Shown in pieces: positions 25,350 through 34,860 of a stretch of DNA of 63,026 bases. A program made the position numbers and the translations under genes. Source of the stretch: Clostridiales bacterium (GTDB taxonomy: Bacteria; Bacillota; Clostridia; Peptostreptococcales; Acidaminobacteraceae); the NCBI GenBank assembly GCA_016342415.1, contig JAEIOD010000029.1, forward strand, positions 1-63,026, in the 5' to 3' direction. The notes beneath the pieces are model-generated. The model had not been told where the DNA came from. It saw only the letters and a program-made list of their open reading frames with translations, and did no database searches. Every line of letters starts with the position of its first letter. The stretch's first letter is position 1.

Positions 25350-26276
25350 ATGAATTATGAAAACTATATGGAGTTATACGAAGCAGTATATTTTTTTGAT
25401 AGAATTAATTGTTGTATTGATAATAAGTTTCTGCAACCAATTAACAAAGAAGATATTGAAAGATTGGGAATAAATGAAAGCGTATATAATGCAATTTTGA
25501 GAATACTGGTTGTAAACAATCTGCTTGATTACGATGGCAGTAGTTTTATGATAACAAAAGAAAATATGGAAAAACACCAGCATATTCTCGATAACATAAT
25601 TAATAAAGATCCAAACAAACAGTATACAGAGTTGTTTAATAAGGCAATTAACGAATCGCAGTTTTTTTTTGACAGTATTAGTGAATCCGAGTATGAGATT
25701 TATTCAAGGTGCGATTTTCCGATAACATTCAAAATAGGAAAAGAGGTAGTGAAACACATAAATTTAGCCAATAGTAAAGTGTTAGAATTAGGCGGAAACA
25801 GTGGAGGTTTAGGAACAGCCCTGTTAGAAAAAAATGAAGATTGTCTCTATACAGTTGTTGACACTAAGATACCATGCATAGTAGGAAATGAATTTAAGAA
25901 GTTAAATAACCTGAATATTACATTCATAGAAGGTAATGTTTTCAATTTGATTTTATCAAGTGAAATATACGATTATATTATAGTAATGAATTTACTACAT
26001 GATTTTGATGATATAAAATGCTTAAATATTTTGAGTAACTGTACAAAACATTACGACAGTAACACAAAATTTTTGATAATTGAAGATGTATTGACAGGCG
26101 AATTTGAACCTAAAGAAATAATAATGCATGGATTGAGATTGTCTGTTGAATGTAGAGGTGGTAAACAACGAACCAAAGAAGAATTGGCAAAATTATTTTT
26201 AAGTATAAATTACGGAATTGAAAAAACGATAAAACTAAATAATGTTCACACTATGCTGGTTATGGGCGCGTTGTGA
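25350..26276 (+). CDS. O-methyltransferase-like SAM enzyme
   Basis: A 308-residue two-domain protein built like small-molecule O-methyltransferases: an N-terminal winged-helix-like dimerisation part (residues about 1-90) and a SAM domain with motif I VLELGGNSGGLGTALLEKN, VVDTKIP and DYIIVMNLLHDFDD. KFLIIEDVLTGEFEP resembles the catalytic-end strand of the family. The ribosome site is GGGG only, at 10 bases or more. No biosynthetic neighbour is present, so the acceptor is unknown. Confidence 0.8.
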   Translation: MNYENYMELYEAVYFFDRINCCIDNKFLQPINKEDIERLGINESVYNAILRILVVNNLLDYDGSSFMITKENMEKHQHILDNIINKDPNKQYTELFNKAINESQFFFDSISESEYEIYSRCDFPITFKIGKEVVKHINLANSKVLELGGNSGGLGTALLEKNEDCLYTVVDTKIPCIVGNEFKKLNNLNITFIEGNVFNLILSSEIYDYIIVMNLLHDFDDIKCLNILSNCTKHYDSNTKFLIIEDVLTGEFEPKEIIMHGLRLSVECRGGKQRTKEELAKLFLSINYGIEKTIKLNNVHTMLVMGAL

Positions 26277-26353
26277 TGATTGATTAAGTCGTATTTTGCC
26301 TTGGGATATAGTTGGCAAAGCTAGAGCGAGTATGAAATTTTGGAGGGATATGT

Positions 26354-27187
26354 ATGAATGTAGCAATAGTTGAAATGTCTGATACGGATCACGTGAAAGC
26401 AAATGAGTTTTTAAATTTTGATGATAGTGATGCAGAATTTTACTCAGCATTTAGAAAAAAGAAGAACAATCTTTTTTCCATCTTTAGTGATGATAAATTA
26501 GTAGGTGCGGCGCAAATTGAAGAGGGGAAAAAAGCTTTTACATATGTTTTTATTGATCCAACTTATCGTTGTAAAGGTATTGGAAGTCAGGCTCTACATT
26601 TATGTGAGCTAAAATTAGGAAATGAAACAACAGAAGAGATTGTAACAACTTATAACACAGACAATGTTGCTGCAAAGTCTTTTGCCAACAAATCTGGGTA
26701 TGCTAGAAAATTTTCATCAACTTATATGAAATATGAAGGTCAACATTTTGATATTCCAGAATTAAGTATTAGAGATTACCGTGATGAGGATTATGAATCA
26801 GCGCATGAGATGTACGCCCTAGCTTTTCACGAGATGAGAGTTAGTACTGGTGATTTTCCAGATTCAGTTATTGAACAAGCCAGCGACAAAATGCGTGAAT
26901 TTTGGGCAAAGACAATAAATGAGAGATTGGTATATATTAAAGACGGAGAAATCGTTGGCTATGCTCGACTTGAAGAGAATGAAATTGCCAGTGTGTCAAT
27001 TAAATCAGAAAATCAGGGCCAAGGTATTGGTAGAAATTTCATGAAGTACATCTGTAACAAAATACTTTCTGAAGGAAACCAGTCAGTTGATCTATTTTGT
27101 GTGGTAGGGAATAAGGCAAAAAATCTTTACGACAGTTTAGGATTTAAAGAAATATATACAGCCGAATTTGCGAGTAAACTTATTTAG
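26354..27187 (+). CDS. Tandem GNAT acetyltransferase
   Basis: A 277-residue protein with two GNAT domains. In the first, YRCKGIGSQALHLCELKLG (acetyl-CoA loop) and VAAKSFANKSGY are complete. In the second (from about residue 136), RDYRDEDYESAHEMYALAFH opens the fold and ENQGQGIGRNFMKYICNKIL forms the loop. Tandem GNATs act on varied amines; the substrate is unknown. GGAGG lies 8 bases upstream. It follows the methyltransferase by about 80 bp. Confidence 0.87.
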   Translation: MNVAIVEMSDTDHVKANEFLNFDDSDAEFYSAFRKKKNNLFSIFSDDKLVGAAQIEEGKKAFTYVFIDPTYRCKGIGSQALHLCELKLGNETTEEIVTTYNTDNVAAKSFANKSGYARKFSSTYMKYEGQHFDIPELSIRDYRDEDYESAHEMYALAFHEMRVSTGDFPDSVIEQASDKMREFWAKTINERLVYIKDGEIVGYARLEENEIASVSIKSENQGQGIGRNFMKYICNKILSEGNQSVDLFCVVGNKAKNLYDSLGFKEIYTAEFASKLI

Positions 27188-27236
27188 AATTGGGTTACCA
27201 AATGGAGTAGTACATGTTAGATAAAGGAGACTCAAA

Positions 27237-27854
27237 ATGAAAAAAATAATAGACAAGATGATACTCGAAATGGAAAAAATAATAGACAAGATGGTACCAA
27301 AATCGGAAGAAGTAATAGACAAGATGATACTCTCAAAGATAAGTGATAAGGGATTGCGCATTACATATTGGATATCAAGCGTACTGTCAAAAGTATTCCT
27401 GATTTTTTTCTTGTTTGGAGTGATACATAATCTCTATGTTTTCGGTATGAACACATACTATTGGAAAAGCTATGACATAGTTCCATATAATTGGTTTACA
27501 ACTCTTATTTTAAGTTTTATTTTGCCTATGTTTATTGACCTTACTCCCTATATTGCTATGCGATTAATTGAGAAACTGATTAGAGCAAAGCTCAAATATG
27601 AAATAGATCATCGAAGTGTACTATTCGCAACCGGTTTATACTTTATAATCTTCAATATTAAAGGCGTAATAGGTATTATTGAATCGGTAGCTCACTTAGT
27701 ATATCAAATGCAATGGAATACTGAATCAACTTTACTTATGTTTCTTAATCCATTTATAAATACTTTAACGACAATTATATACATTCTAATCGGACTTAAT
27801 TACATGAAGATGAGCAACTGTTTAAAGGATAAAATAACACCAGAGCAGATCTAA
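27237..27854 (+). CDS. Membrane protein with 11-residue N-terminal repeats
   Basis: A 205-residue protein. Residues about 2-34 are three 11-residue units built on (E/K)KIIDKM or EVIDKM, encoded by near-identical 33-bp DNA repeats (27243-27341), probably an amphipathic helix. Four hydrophobic segments follow (VFLIFFLFGVIHNLYVF, NWFTTLILSFILPMFIDL, ILFATG-like, and FINTLTTIIYILIGLNY). The family is unknown. AAAGGAG precedes the start. The DNA repeat may vary in copy number between strains. Confidence 0.7.
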   Translation: MKKIIDKMILEMEKIIDKMVPKSEEVIDKMILSKISDKGLRITYWISSVLSKVFLIFFLFGVIHNLYVFGMNTYYWKSYDIVPYNWFTTLILSFILPMFIDLTPYIAMRLIEKLIRAKLKYEIDHRSVLFATGLYFIIFNIKGVIGIIESVAHLVYQMQWNTESTLLMFLNPFINTLTTIIYILIGLNYMKMSNCLKDKITPEQI

Positions 27855-27976
27855 GAGATTCAGTAATTTTACGATAATTATGACTTAAAATAATATAAAT
27901 ATCTATCTCTGTAGACTAGGAGAAGCATTGGAGCATTTATTTAATTTTAGATATGCTGTCGACGACAACATATAAC

Positions 27977-28179
27977 TCATAACACTACATCTTTTCCAGG
28001 GTCCAGATATTCAGGTTAGAAGAGAGTATTTGTATCTTTAGACACTCTCTATACATATTGTAATGCTTTTACCATATGTTTTTTGACCGAATCGCTGACT
28101 CACAAGGTGGTTAAAGACTACAACCATAAGCGACTGCACTGTAACACTCGATGGCACCTCATATTAGCTTTTGTAAGCC
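27977..28179 (+). repeat. attC site 21 (degraded right box)
   Basis: CTCATAACACTACATCT is well kept. The interior has AGAGAGTATT and ACTCTCTATACATATTG as in sites 2 and 4. The right box reads GTAAGCC (28173-28179), one base short of GTTAGCC. Confidence 0.8.
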
Positions 28180-28206
28180 GAAATAATATAGTAGAAGGAG
28201 TAAACC

Positions 28207-28671
28207 TTGAATATAAGAATAAATGGAAGATTAAAAAAATTGTTACTGTTATGCATGCTGATAACTTTGATTTCTTGCTCTAAGAATATAAGTAATGAAA
28301 TTGTAGATGAAAATAAGTTAGATGAGAATTTGGTTAATCAATGTATTTCAGCTTCACTTGAATTTGAAAAGAAACAAGATATTGAACTCAAAATAGACTA
28401 TATCGACACCATAATTGTAGGGCAAGCAGGATATGCATATTTACTTGATGCGGACTTTAATATATTGGAACACCCTAATCAGGAGTATATAGGCATCAAC
28501 CTATTTGACATTACCGGGGAGCTGTTTGTTAATCCTTTGAATAAATTAGTAGAAGTTGAAAGCCATTTGTTTTATGAATATGAGTTTGATAATATTGAAA
28601 ACCTCATTTACTTTTACAAATCTAGGAGCAACCAAATTTTAGTAATAACAGGATTAAATGCATTCAAATAA
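28207..28671 (+). CDS. Lipoprotein with a Cache-like sensor domain
   Basis: A 154-residue lipoprotein starting at TTG with AAGGAG 6-7 bases upstream. Signal LKKLLLLCMLITLISC (lipobox LISC). Residues about 55-150 look like a single Cache domain: IIVGQAGYAYLLDADFNILE, HPNQEYIGINLFD and YFYKSRSNQILVITG, as in extracellular ligand-binding parts of chemoreceptors and histidine kinases. Here it stands alone without membrane helix or signalling domain, so it may act as a ligand-binding lipoprotein. Confidence 0.75.
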   Translation: MNIRINGRLKKLLLLCMLITLISCSKNISNEIVDENKLDENLVNQCISASLEFEKKQDIELKIDYIDTIIVGQAGYAYLLDADFNILEHPNQEYIGINLFDITGELFVNPLNKLVEVESHLFYEYEFDNIENLIYFYKSRSNQILVITGLNAFK

Positions 28672-28770
28672 TCAAATTGAAATAAGTTTCATATTTTATT
28701 TTTTGGCATGAATTTGTGGTTCTTGTTTAACTTTGGAACTAAAATAAGTAAAGAATACAAGGAGAAAAAT

Positions 28771-29337
28771 ATGGATTACATAGGCAATATCAATTATTGG
28801 GATACTAAATTCAAATCAAGAGGAGAAAGTCTTTTAGAACCAGATACAGAGCTAATTGACAATGTTGATATATTATCTAAAGGATCAGTTTTGGATATAG
28901 CATGTGGTGATGGACGGAACAGCTTATTTCTATTGAAAAAGGGATTTAATGTAACTGGAGTGGATTTCAGTTCAGAAGCTCTTGATCGATTGAATCACTT
29001 TGTCAAATTATATAAACATGAAATTTCAACAGTCAAAGTAAATTTAAATTCGGAAAATTCTTTAGACTCTATAGGATGTTTTGATAATATAATAATCAAC
29101 CATTACAGACTACCAGTACATCAGATGAAATCTATATCAAACAGATTAAAAAAAGATGGAATATTATTTATAACTGGATTCGGGCATAAACATATACCCG
29201 ATGAAAAAATTAAAGATGGAGATTTAATAAGAGAAAGTGACTTTGAATACCTGAATCATAAGATGAAACTAATTCATTATAATGAGTATAGTGATGCAAG
29301 AGGTTTCTTTGTAACTTACATTTATAAGAAACTATAA
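28771..29337 (+). CDS. Class I SAM-dependent methyltransferase
   Basis: A 188-residue TehB/UbiE-like methyltransferase: motif I VLDIACGDGRNSLFLLKKG, GVDFSSEALDRL, and NIIINHYRLPVHQM in place of a classical motif IV. The LFITGFGHKHIPDEKIKDGD segment and C-terminal YSDARGFFVTYIYKKL recall the group annotated as tellurite-resistance-like methyltransferases. ATG 28771 has AAGGAG 7 bases ahead. The acceptor is unknown. Confidence 0.85.
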   Translation: MDYIGNINYWDTKFKSRGESLLEPDTELIDNVDILSKGSVLDIACGDGRNSLFLLKKGFNVTGVDFSSEALDRLNHFVKLYKHEISTVKVNLNSENSLDSIGCFDNIIINHYRLPVHQMKSISNRLKKDGILFITGFGHKHIPDEKIKDGDLIRESDFEYLNHKMKLIHYNEYSDARGFFVTYIYKKL

Positions 29338-29469
29338 AGTTCGTATATTGTTTACTGCAGAAGGAGTAAAATATTGGATCTTGATAGAGCAATAATGACA
29401 TTTGTTACAAAATAACAATGGTATCAATTAATCAGTCTATATAATTGATTGGAAACATTTTAATAATAC

Positions 29470-29755
29470 AATGACCACTTAGAAATGATTCATCAGTTTT
29501 AGGTGGTTTTTTTTGTTGAAAGAGTATGTTTTTTGCACTTTAAGCTTTAAATGAGTATGTAGGATACCGAATAATTAGCAGATTATTAGATCCATAATTG
29601 GATGAAAAGAAACGACATTCTACTGCAGTTTAGATAAAAACAATTACTCAAATATAACAATTTCCAATATGGATTGTAATTTAAAGATATTATACTGTAA
29701 GATTGTAATTGGAAGAGATGCCCAGTGAGTGAAGGAGATGGACCTTTCGAATAGA
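29470..29755 (+). repeat. Paralogous intergenic segment, copy 1 (with terminator)
   Basis: This 285-bp stretch begins ATGACCACTTAGAAATGATT and ends with ATTATACTGTAAG and TGGAAGAGATGCCCAGTGAG just before an attC left-half relic. A related stretch with the same ends lies at 34861-35122. The ACCACTT/AGGTGGT hairpin with T8 (29473-29514) is a terminator. The middle is less conserved. Confidence 0.7.
29473..29514 (+). terminator. Rho-independent terminator
   Basis: ACCACTTAGAAA and TTTTAGGTGGT pair around a short loop and are followed by a run of eight T. It ends the methyltransferase gene transcript. Confidence 0.75.
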
Positions 29756-29790
29756 GCCAAACACAACATCTGAGCACTGTCTACCAATGA
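29756..29790 (+). repeat. attC site 22 (left half only)
   Basis: GAGCCAAACACAACATCTGA followed by GCACTGTCTACCAATG matches the left arm of the sites. No right arm is found before the next gene. Confidence 0.65.
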
Positions 29791-29845
29791 AGTGGTAATA
29801 ACTGACTGATAAGTAGTTGAACAATAGAATATATATGGAGGTAAA

Positions 29846-30643
29846 ATGGACTTACGATTAACATTCAATAGCGATCCAGATAGCTATGACAGACTCAGAC
29901 CAACATACTCAGATCAACTCTTTAAGGATCTAATTGATTTCTCAAAACTCGATAGCAATATGGAAGCTCTTGAGATTGGTATTGGAACAGGACAAGCTTC
30001 AACTCCAATATTAGAAACCGGATGCCGTGTAACAGCAATTGAAATTGGAGATCAATTAGCTGAATTTTCGAGAATAAAGTTTTCAAATTACAATAATCTC
30101 AATGTAATCATTCAAGATTTCGAAAAGATAAATCTTGATGCAAACACATATGATCTAATTTATTCAGCGTCTGCATTTCATTGGATACCAATAGAAAGTG
30201 GACTGCCTAAAGTACTAAAGCTATTGAAAAGCGGAGGTGTTTTTGCATGGTTCTCTATCCAACCGTCACCTGCAAAGGAACATTGGCATATACATGATGA
30301 ATTGCAAAAGGTTTATAGTAAATACAGTGAGTATTTTAGTCAGCACAAATCAAAACAAGATCCTGAAAAGATAAGAAGTGATATACAGAAGAAATTGACC
30401 TCAAGAATTGATGATTTCAAAAAATATTCTTTTACTGATGTATATGATGAAACTTATTGCGGTTCAAGAACTTTTAAGGCGAAAGACTATGCAGAATTAA
30501 TCAGCACGTTTTCAGACCATAAAATAATACCAAGCAAAATTAGAACTGCTTTTTTAGATGAAATAGTAGAAGCCATTAACAAATGTGGTGGTGAATTTAC
30601 ACTGTCAGACACCGTGATTTTATGTATGGGAAGAAAGAAATAG
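29846..30643 (+). CDS. Class I SAM-dependent methyltransferase (type 11)
   Basis: A 265-residue methyltransferase. It starts DLRLTFNSDPDSYDRLRPTY, a family-typical entry. Motif I is ALEIGIGTGQASTPILETG, and TYDLIYSASAFHWIP is the characteristic motif IV of the trans-aconitate/UbiE-like type 11 group. The C-terminal 100 residues form a helical lid with WHIHDELQKVYSKY. GGAGG lies 5 bases before the start. The substrate is unknown. Confidence 0.88.
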   Translation: MDLRLTFNSDPDSYDRLRPTYSDQLFKDLIDFSKLDSNMEALEIGIGTGQASTPILETGCRVTAIEIGDQLAEFSRIKFSNYNNLNVIIQDFEKINLDANTYDLIYSASAFHWIPIESGLPKVLKLLKSGGVFAWFSIQPSPAKEHWHIHDELQKVYSKYSEYFSQHKSKQDPEKIRSDIQKKLTSRIDDFKKYSFTDVYDETYCGSRTFKAKDYAELISTFSDHKIIPSKIRTAFLDEIVEAINKCGGEFTLSDTVILCMGRKK

Positions 30644-30751
30644 TATGTTGGGTTTGATAAGATTTTTTTTATACATTCAAATTCATCGAGATGTCTTTCA
30701 TTATACATTCTTTCTTAAGTTATATAACTATTGAAGAAAAGGAAAGTAGAA

Positions 30752-31243
30752 ATGAATATAAAAATGGCAACTAAAAAAGATTTAGATCAAGTTGCAGCCT
30801 TGATTGCTCAATTTAGATTAGAACACAAATTAATTAAAGGGATAAAATCAACTTTAAATGTCAATCAGGCAAAAATAGAATTCATAGAATATTTGGAATC
30901 TGACTTTCCGATTTATTTAGCCACTGATGATGAGGAAAGGGTATTGGGTTACATAGTTTGTAGAGTGGATGATGATGTAGTTTGGGTAGAGTCAATTTTT
31001 ATAATTGAAGCCGAAAGAAGAAATGGTATTGCCTTGAGTTTATATCAAAAGGCAGAAGAACTTGTGACTGACTTAGGCGGTGATACACTTTATAATTGGG
31101 TGTTGCCAAACAATGACAAGATAATCAATTTCTTATCAAAACAAGGATATGATGTACTTAATATGATAGAAATTCGAAAACCGCACAAAAGTGAAACTCT
31201 TTCTAATCGAATACATGTTGGTGACCATCAATACTTGTATTAA
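30752..31243 (+). CDS. GNAT N-acetyltransferase
   Basis: A 163-residue GNAT: NIKMATKKDLDQVAALIAQF opening, VWVESIFIIEAERRNGIALS (acetyl-CoA loop RRNGIA) and DTLYNWVLPNNDKIINFLSK ending in QGYDVLNMIEIRK. The pattern resembles stress-related N-acetyltransferases of Firmicutes. I start at ATG 30752 (GGAAAG ahead) rather than an upstream TTG. Confidence 0.85.
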   Translation: MNIKMATKKDLDQVAALIAQFRLEHKLIKGIKSTLNVNQAKIEFIEYLESDFPIYLATDDEERVLGYIVCRVDDDVVWVESIFIIEAERRNGIALSLYQKAEELVTDLGGDTLYNWVLPNNDKIINFLSKQGYDVLNMIEIRKPHKSETLSNRIHVGDHQYLY

Positions 31244-31333
31244 TGAGACAAACGACCTGTAATCAACTAAGAATAACGGGTAATATCGAAGAACCATTGG
31301 ATGATGTTTTAATTGGTACATAGGAGAATAATT

Positions 31334-32017
31334 ATGATTATAAGTACAATTAACGGATTTGATGACTTTTGTAATGAGATTAAAAAAATTGGATTTTGCT
31401 TAAGTGGGAATAATGGCGAAGAAGTATTTAGTTTAAAAAGTTATTACTCAGATAATATTGAGTTACATACAGGCAGTAAAGAGTTTGATCCATGGGAGTG
31501 GAAAAATAGAGCTGTAAAAGAAACGGATTATATATGCTATGGAAAAGTTTTTCTCAATAAAGCTGGTTGGATAACAATCGATTGGATTCCTGATTTTATT
31601 TCTGTAAGACGCGACGGGAAATCATTTGAAGAATTATATCATGATGGATTGATGACACAAATGGAAAAGCAGGTATTTAATCTTATTAATAGCAGAGTTA
31701 AAGTGTCGATAAATGATATTTATTTAGAACTGGGGAGAAGTAAAAAAAAATCAATTGTCAAAGCCTTGACCAATCTTCAAATGTTATTATTAATAACGAT
31801 TTGTGATGAGATATACAAGATATCAAATAGTGGCGTACCATACGGCTGGCCAGTTACAGTATTTTCAACTATGGAAGAAAAATTTGGTAAGGGTGTAACA
31901 GAAAAAGCAAAAGAGATTGATTCCGGTATAGCCTACTATAATATCTCAGAACAACTAAAAAAACTAAACTCACAAGTCACTGATAAGAAAATAAATAAAT
32001 TTATAAAAAAGTTATAG
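31334..32017 (+). CDS. AlkZ-related winged-helix protein
   Basis: A 227-residue protein that I match to proteins annotated as AlkZ-related in Firmicutes. The pattern DPWEWKNRAVKETDYICYGK, WIPDFISVRRDGKSFEELY and MTQMEKQVFNLINSR suggests a winged-helix protein related to the HTH_42 DNA glycosylase superfamily. The family link is from memory and moderately certain. KSIVKALTNLQMLLLITI marks a second helical block. AGGAG precedes ATG 31334 by 7 bases. A DNA repair or self-protection role is possible. Confidence 0.6.
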   Translation: MIISTINGFDDFCNEIKKIGFCLSGNNGEEVFSLKSYYSDNIELHTGSKEFDPWEWKNRAVKETDYICYGKVFLNKAGWITIDWIPDFISVRRDGKSFEELYHDGLMTQMEKQVFNLINSRVKVSINDIYLELGRSKKKSIVKALTNLQMLLLITICDEIYKISNSGVPYGWPVTVFSTMEEKFGKGVTEKAKEIDSGIAYYNISEQLKKLNSQVTDKKINKFIKKL

Positions 32018-32151
32018 ATTGAAATGATATTTATCTTAAATGATTTAATTAGTTTTAGAGTGAAATTGCCATTCAAACAAAATCTCAAAAAATATGATCT
32101 CTGAGGTGAAGTTCGAGGCTCTAACATATGAGTACAGTATAGGAGTATAAG

Positions 32152-32796
32152 ATGGAGAAAATGGAAGAACATTTTAATAAAGAAGCAGAAAAACATGATA
32201 GCTTCTTTATCAATGAGTTAGGCTTAAAAGAGTTTTATGATGAAGTAGAAGTTCAACTCAATAAAAGTAAAATCAAAAGCAACATTTTGGTATTAGGATG
32301 TGGATCAGGCTTAGAAATTGAAAGAATAAAGTTTAAGGCAAATGTAAAAGCAGTAGATATTTCAGAAAATATGATAAAGAAGCTAAATGAGAAGACTTTG
32401 TATCATGAAGTTGCTCTAGAAACTGTATGTGCTTCATTTCTTGAGTTGGAATTTGAAACAGAGAAGTATGACCTAGTGTTAAGTTGTTATGCAATGCACC
32501 ATTTCAATGAAGAGCAAAAACAAAAATTATATACAAGTATATTCAACTCATTGAAAAAGAATGGTGTGTTTATAAATGGTGATTCTATGGCTTTAAACTA
32601 TGAAGAAGAATATGAACGTTATGAGAAAGCAAAGAAAATATACGATGAAAAGAATTTACCCTTTGCAAGTTTGCATATAGACGTACACTTCTGTTATGAG
32701 CATGAACAGGATACTTTACGTCGAGCAGGATTTAATCAGGTCATTCTCGAAAGAGAATGGAATAAAACAAAATTATATAGAGCTATAAAGGTATAA
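32152..32796 (+). CDS. Class I SAM-dependent methyltransferase
   Basis: A 214-residue methyltransferase: ILVLGCGSGLEIERIKFKA (motif I), VDISENMIKKL and KYDLVLSCYAMHHFNEEQKQ (motif IV to post-II). The AGFNQVILEREWNKTKLY end is like ubiquinone/menaquinone-type methyltransferases and related small-molecule enzymes. TAGGAG lies 8 bases before the start. It is the last gene before attC relic 23. Confidence 0.88.
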   Translation: MEKMEEHFNKEAEKHDSFFINELGLKEFYDEVEVQLNKSKIKSNILVLGCGSGLEIERIKFKANVKAVDISENMIKKLNEKTLYHEVALETVCASFLELEFETEKYDLVLSCYAMHHFNEEQKQKLYTSIFNSLKKNGVFINGDSMALNYEEEYERYEKAKKIYDEKNLPFASLHIDVHFCYEHEQDTLRRAGFNQVILEREWNKTKLYRAIKV

Positions 32797-32843
32797 TCGC
32801 AAATTCAGTTGTGTGTTGTTATTAAAACCGTGTGCTTTGAGTT

Positions 32844-33045
32844 CTTTAACACTACATCTGACTAAAGGTCCGCTGATCAAGTAAAAGTATGAGTTTCAAT
32901 CGCTACAGGTACAAAGAAGTTTGAAACAAGTTTCCAGTAGCTTTTTTTATGACCAAGTCCTTGAAGGCCCTTAGCTGTCATTAACTTACGAGTGGGAAAA
33001 CTAATTGGTAATGCTTGCAGATGTCTCAGGTAGACTACGTTAACA
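32844..33045 (+). repeat. attC site 23 (degraded)
   Basis: CTTTAACACTACATCTGACT and AAGGTCCGCTGATC at the left; GCAGATGTCTCAGGTAGACT then GTTAACA (33039-33045) at the right. Interior mostly unrecognisable. Confidence 0.7.
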
Positions 33046-33102
33046 CTATACATAAGAAAACACAAACGATTTGGATAGAACTCTATGAATGAAAGGGTAA
33101 AT

Positions 33103-33963
33103 ATGAGAACTGCAGACGAGCTATTAAGATTAATTATGAGTAAAGCAGAAGATGATGATAGGATAAGAGCCGTCACTTTAAATGGATCAAGAGCAAGTAA
33201 AAGTGCTTTAATCGATAAGTATAGCGATTTTGACATCACTTATTTCGTTTCAGATGTAAGGGAATTCACAAAAGAGAAAGATTGGATATCTTACTTTGGA
33301 GATATTTTAATAGTCCAATACTCAATGGACTGGTACTCAAGCCCCTATGATTATTCAAGTAGAGATACTTTTGTTTACTTAATTCAGTTTGAGGACGGCA
33401 ATCGAATAGATTTATCGATTGTTGATATAAGCAATATAAAAAAAGAAGAAGAGAATAAAGAACCAAAAGTTGTATTGTTGAACAAAGATAATTTTAAGGA
33501 ACTTGAAAGTTCTAATGATGAAACAGAATACTTTATTAAAGAGCCTACCGATATGGAATACTATAACACATGTAATGAGTTTAGATGGTTGTCTATTTAT
33601 ATAACCAAAGGGTTATGTAGAAGCGAAATATACTATGCAAAATATGCTTACGATGTTCTGATAATGGAGATGTTTATGAAGATGCTAAATTGGAAAATTG
33701 GCATTGAAAATCAGTTTAAAGTAACGACGGGCACACATAAAAAATATCTAAAAAGATTTTTATCAAAAGATGAATTGAATCGTGTACATTCAATATTTCC
33801 AGATGGCTCCTATGAAGATATCTGGGAGAAACTCTTTATGATGTATGATTACTTCCATGAGTTAGAATGTATAGTTGGTTATACATATGGATTCAAAAAC
33901 GATACAGATGAATCTTATAGAGTTAAAAAGTATATTCAAAATCAGAAGAAAGAAACGAAATAG
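33103..33963 (+). CDS. ANT(6)/AadK-like aminoglycoside adenylyltransferase
   Basis: A 286-residue streptomycin 6-adenylyltransferase-like protein of the AadE/AadK family, which transfers AMP from ATP to position 6 of streptomycin. The nucleotidyltransferase signature is VTLNGSRASKSALIDKYSDF followed by DITYFVSD (Asp pair). NRIDLSIVDI gives the third acidic position. PTDMEYYNTCNEFRWLSIYI and KGLCRSEIYYA match AadK-like C-terminal blocks. Length is normal (about 285). I use ATG 33103, with AAAGGG ahead and MRTADELL like the family. Whether it confers resistance is untested. Confidence 0.88.
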   Translation: MRTADELLRLIMSKAEDDDRIRAVTLNGSRASKSALIDKYSDFDITYFVSDVREFTKEKDWISYFGDILIVQYSMDWYSSPYDYSSRDTFVYLIQFEDGNRIDLSIVDISNIKKEEENKEPKVVLLNKDNFKELESSNDETEYFIKEPTDMEYYNTCNEFRWLSIYITKGLCRSEIYYAKYAYDVLIMEMFMKMLNWKIGIENQFKVTTGTHKKYLKRFLSKDELNRVHSIFPDGSYEDIWEKLFMMYDYFHELECIVGYTYGFKNDTDESYRVKKYIQNQKKETK

Positions 33964-33981
33964 AAGCCAAAAAAATCGATA

Positions 33982-34023
33982 TTGTAAGAACGCTTGTGTA
34001 TCTCAGATGCACCTTCGTTATAT
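33982..34023 (+). repeat. attC site 24 (right half only)
   Basis: TTGTAAGAACGCTTGTGTAT then CTCAGATGCACCTTC-GTTATAT (34017-34023). No left arm. Confidence 0.7.
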
Positions 34024-34048
34024 GATATAGATTCGAGGAGAAAATCAA

Positions 34049-34797
34049 ATGAATGAAAAGCGATTGGAATTAAATAAAAAAGGCTGGAATGTAATTGCTG
34101 ACGAGTGGTTCGGCAGTACGTCATTGCCAATATATGCACCACATATGAGAACAGAAACAGAACTTAATTTATTTGAGGTTATAGAGGGTAAAAAAGTTTT
34201 AGATATAGGATGTGGAAGCGGTCACTCACTTAAATATATGGGGGACCACAAGGCTTCTGAACTCTGGGGATTGGATATTTCAAGTTCACTACTTAAAAAT
34301 ACCAAAAATTATCTAAATGATAACTCATACCATGCCAAACTATTTGAATCACCAATGGAAATAAATCCAGGTATACCAGAGAATTACTTTGATATTGTAT
34401 ATTCGATCTATGCATTTGGATGGACTGTAGATTTAGAAAGGTCTGTAGAGTTGGTTTCAAAATATTTGAAATCAGGTGGCATATTCATAATGAGTTGGGA
34501 TCATCCATTATTAAGTTGTACTACAGTAGAAGATGAGAAACTAATTATTGACAAATCGTATCACGATTTAAGACTGATGTCGATAAGTAAAGCCAATGAG
34601 GAAATGTATTTACTAAATGGAAGATGTCCTCATATATAAACTCCTTTTCGAAATCGAATATGTACATTGAAGAGTTAATTGAAGAGTTACCCGAAGAAAT
34701 TCTTCGAGGGGATTATGATGATTTCTCCAGATACTATTCAAAACAAAAAGCACAACTAATTCCTCTTTCAATGATTTTGAAAGCCAGGAAGAAATAG
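34049..34797 (+). pseudogene. SAM-dependent methyltransferase, frameshifted near C-terminus
   Basis: The first 190 codons give a complete SAM core: VLDIGCGSGHSLKYMGDHKA, LWGLDISSSLLKN, FDIVYSIYAFGWTVDLERSV and a SGGIFIMSWDHPL strand. The frame closes at 34637, but from about 34620 the coding pattern moves by one base and continues KMSSYINSFSKSNMYIEELI to RGDYDDFSRYYSKQKAQLIP and ARKK at 34797. A single indel therefore cuts off the C-terminal 55 residues, which normally complete the substrate lid. The truncated protein might fold but is probably inactive. Confidence 0.78.
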
Positions 34798-34860
34798 CAT
34801 ACTTCAAATGGTTTAATTAAAGATACAATTGATTGGATTAGAGACAGCATATTTGAGACT

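Noticed and set aside
28083..28283. 66-codon ORF across attC site 21
   Set aside because: It reads through the attC right arm and overlaps the lipoprotein gene in another frame without a ribosome site.
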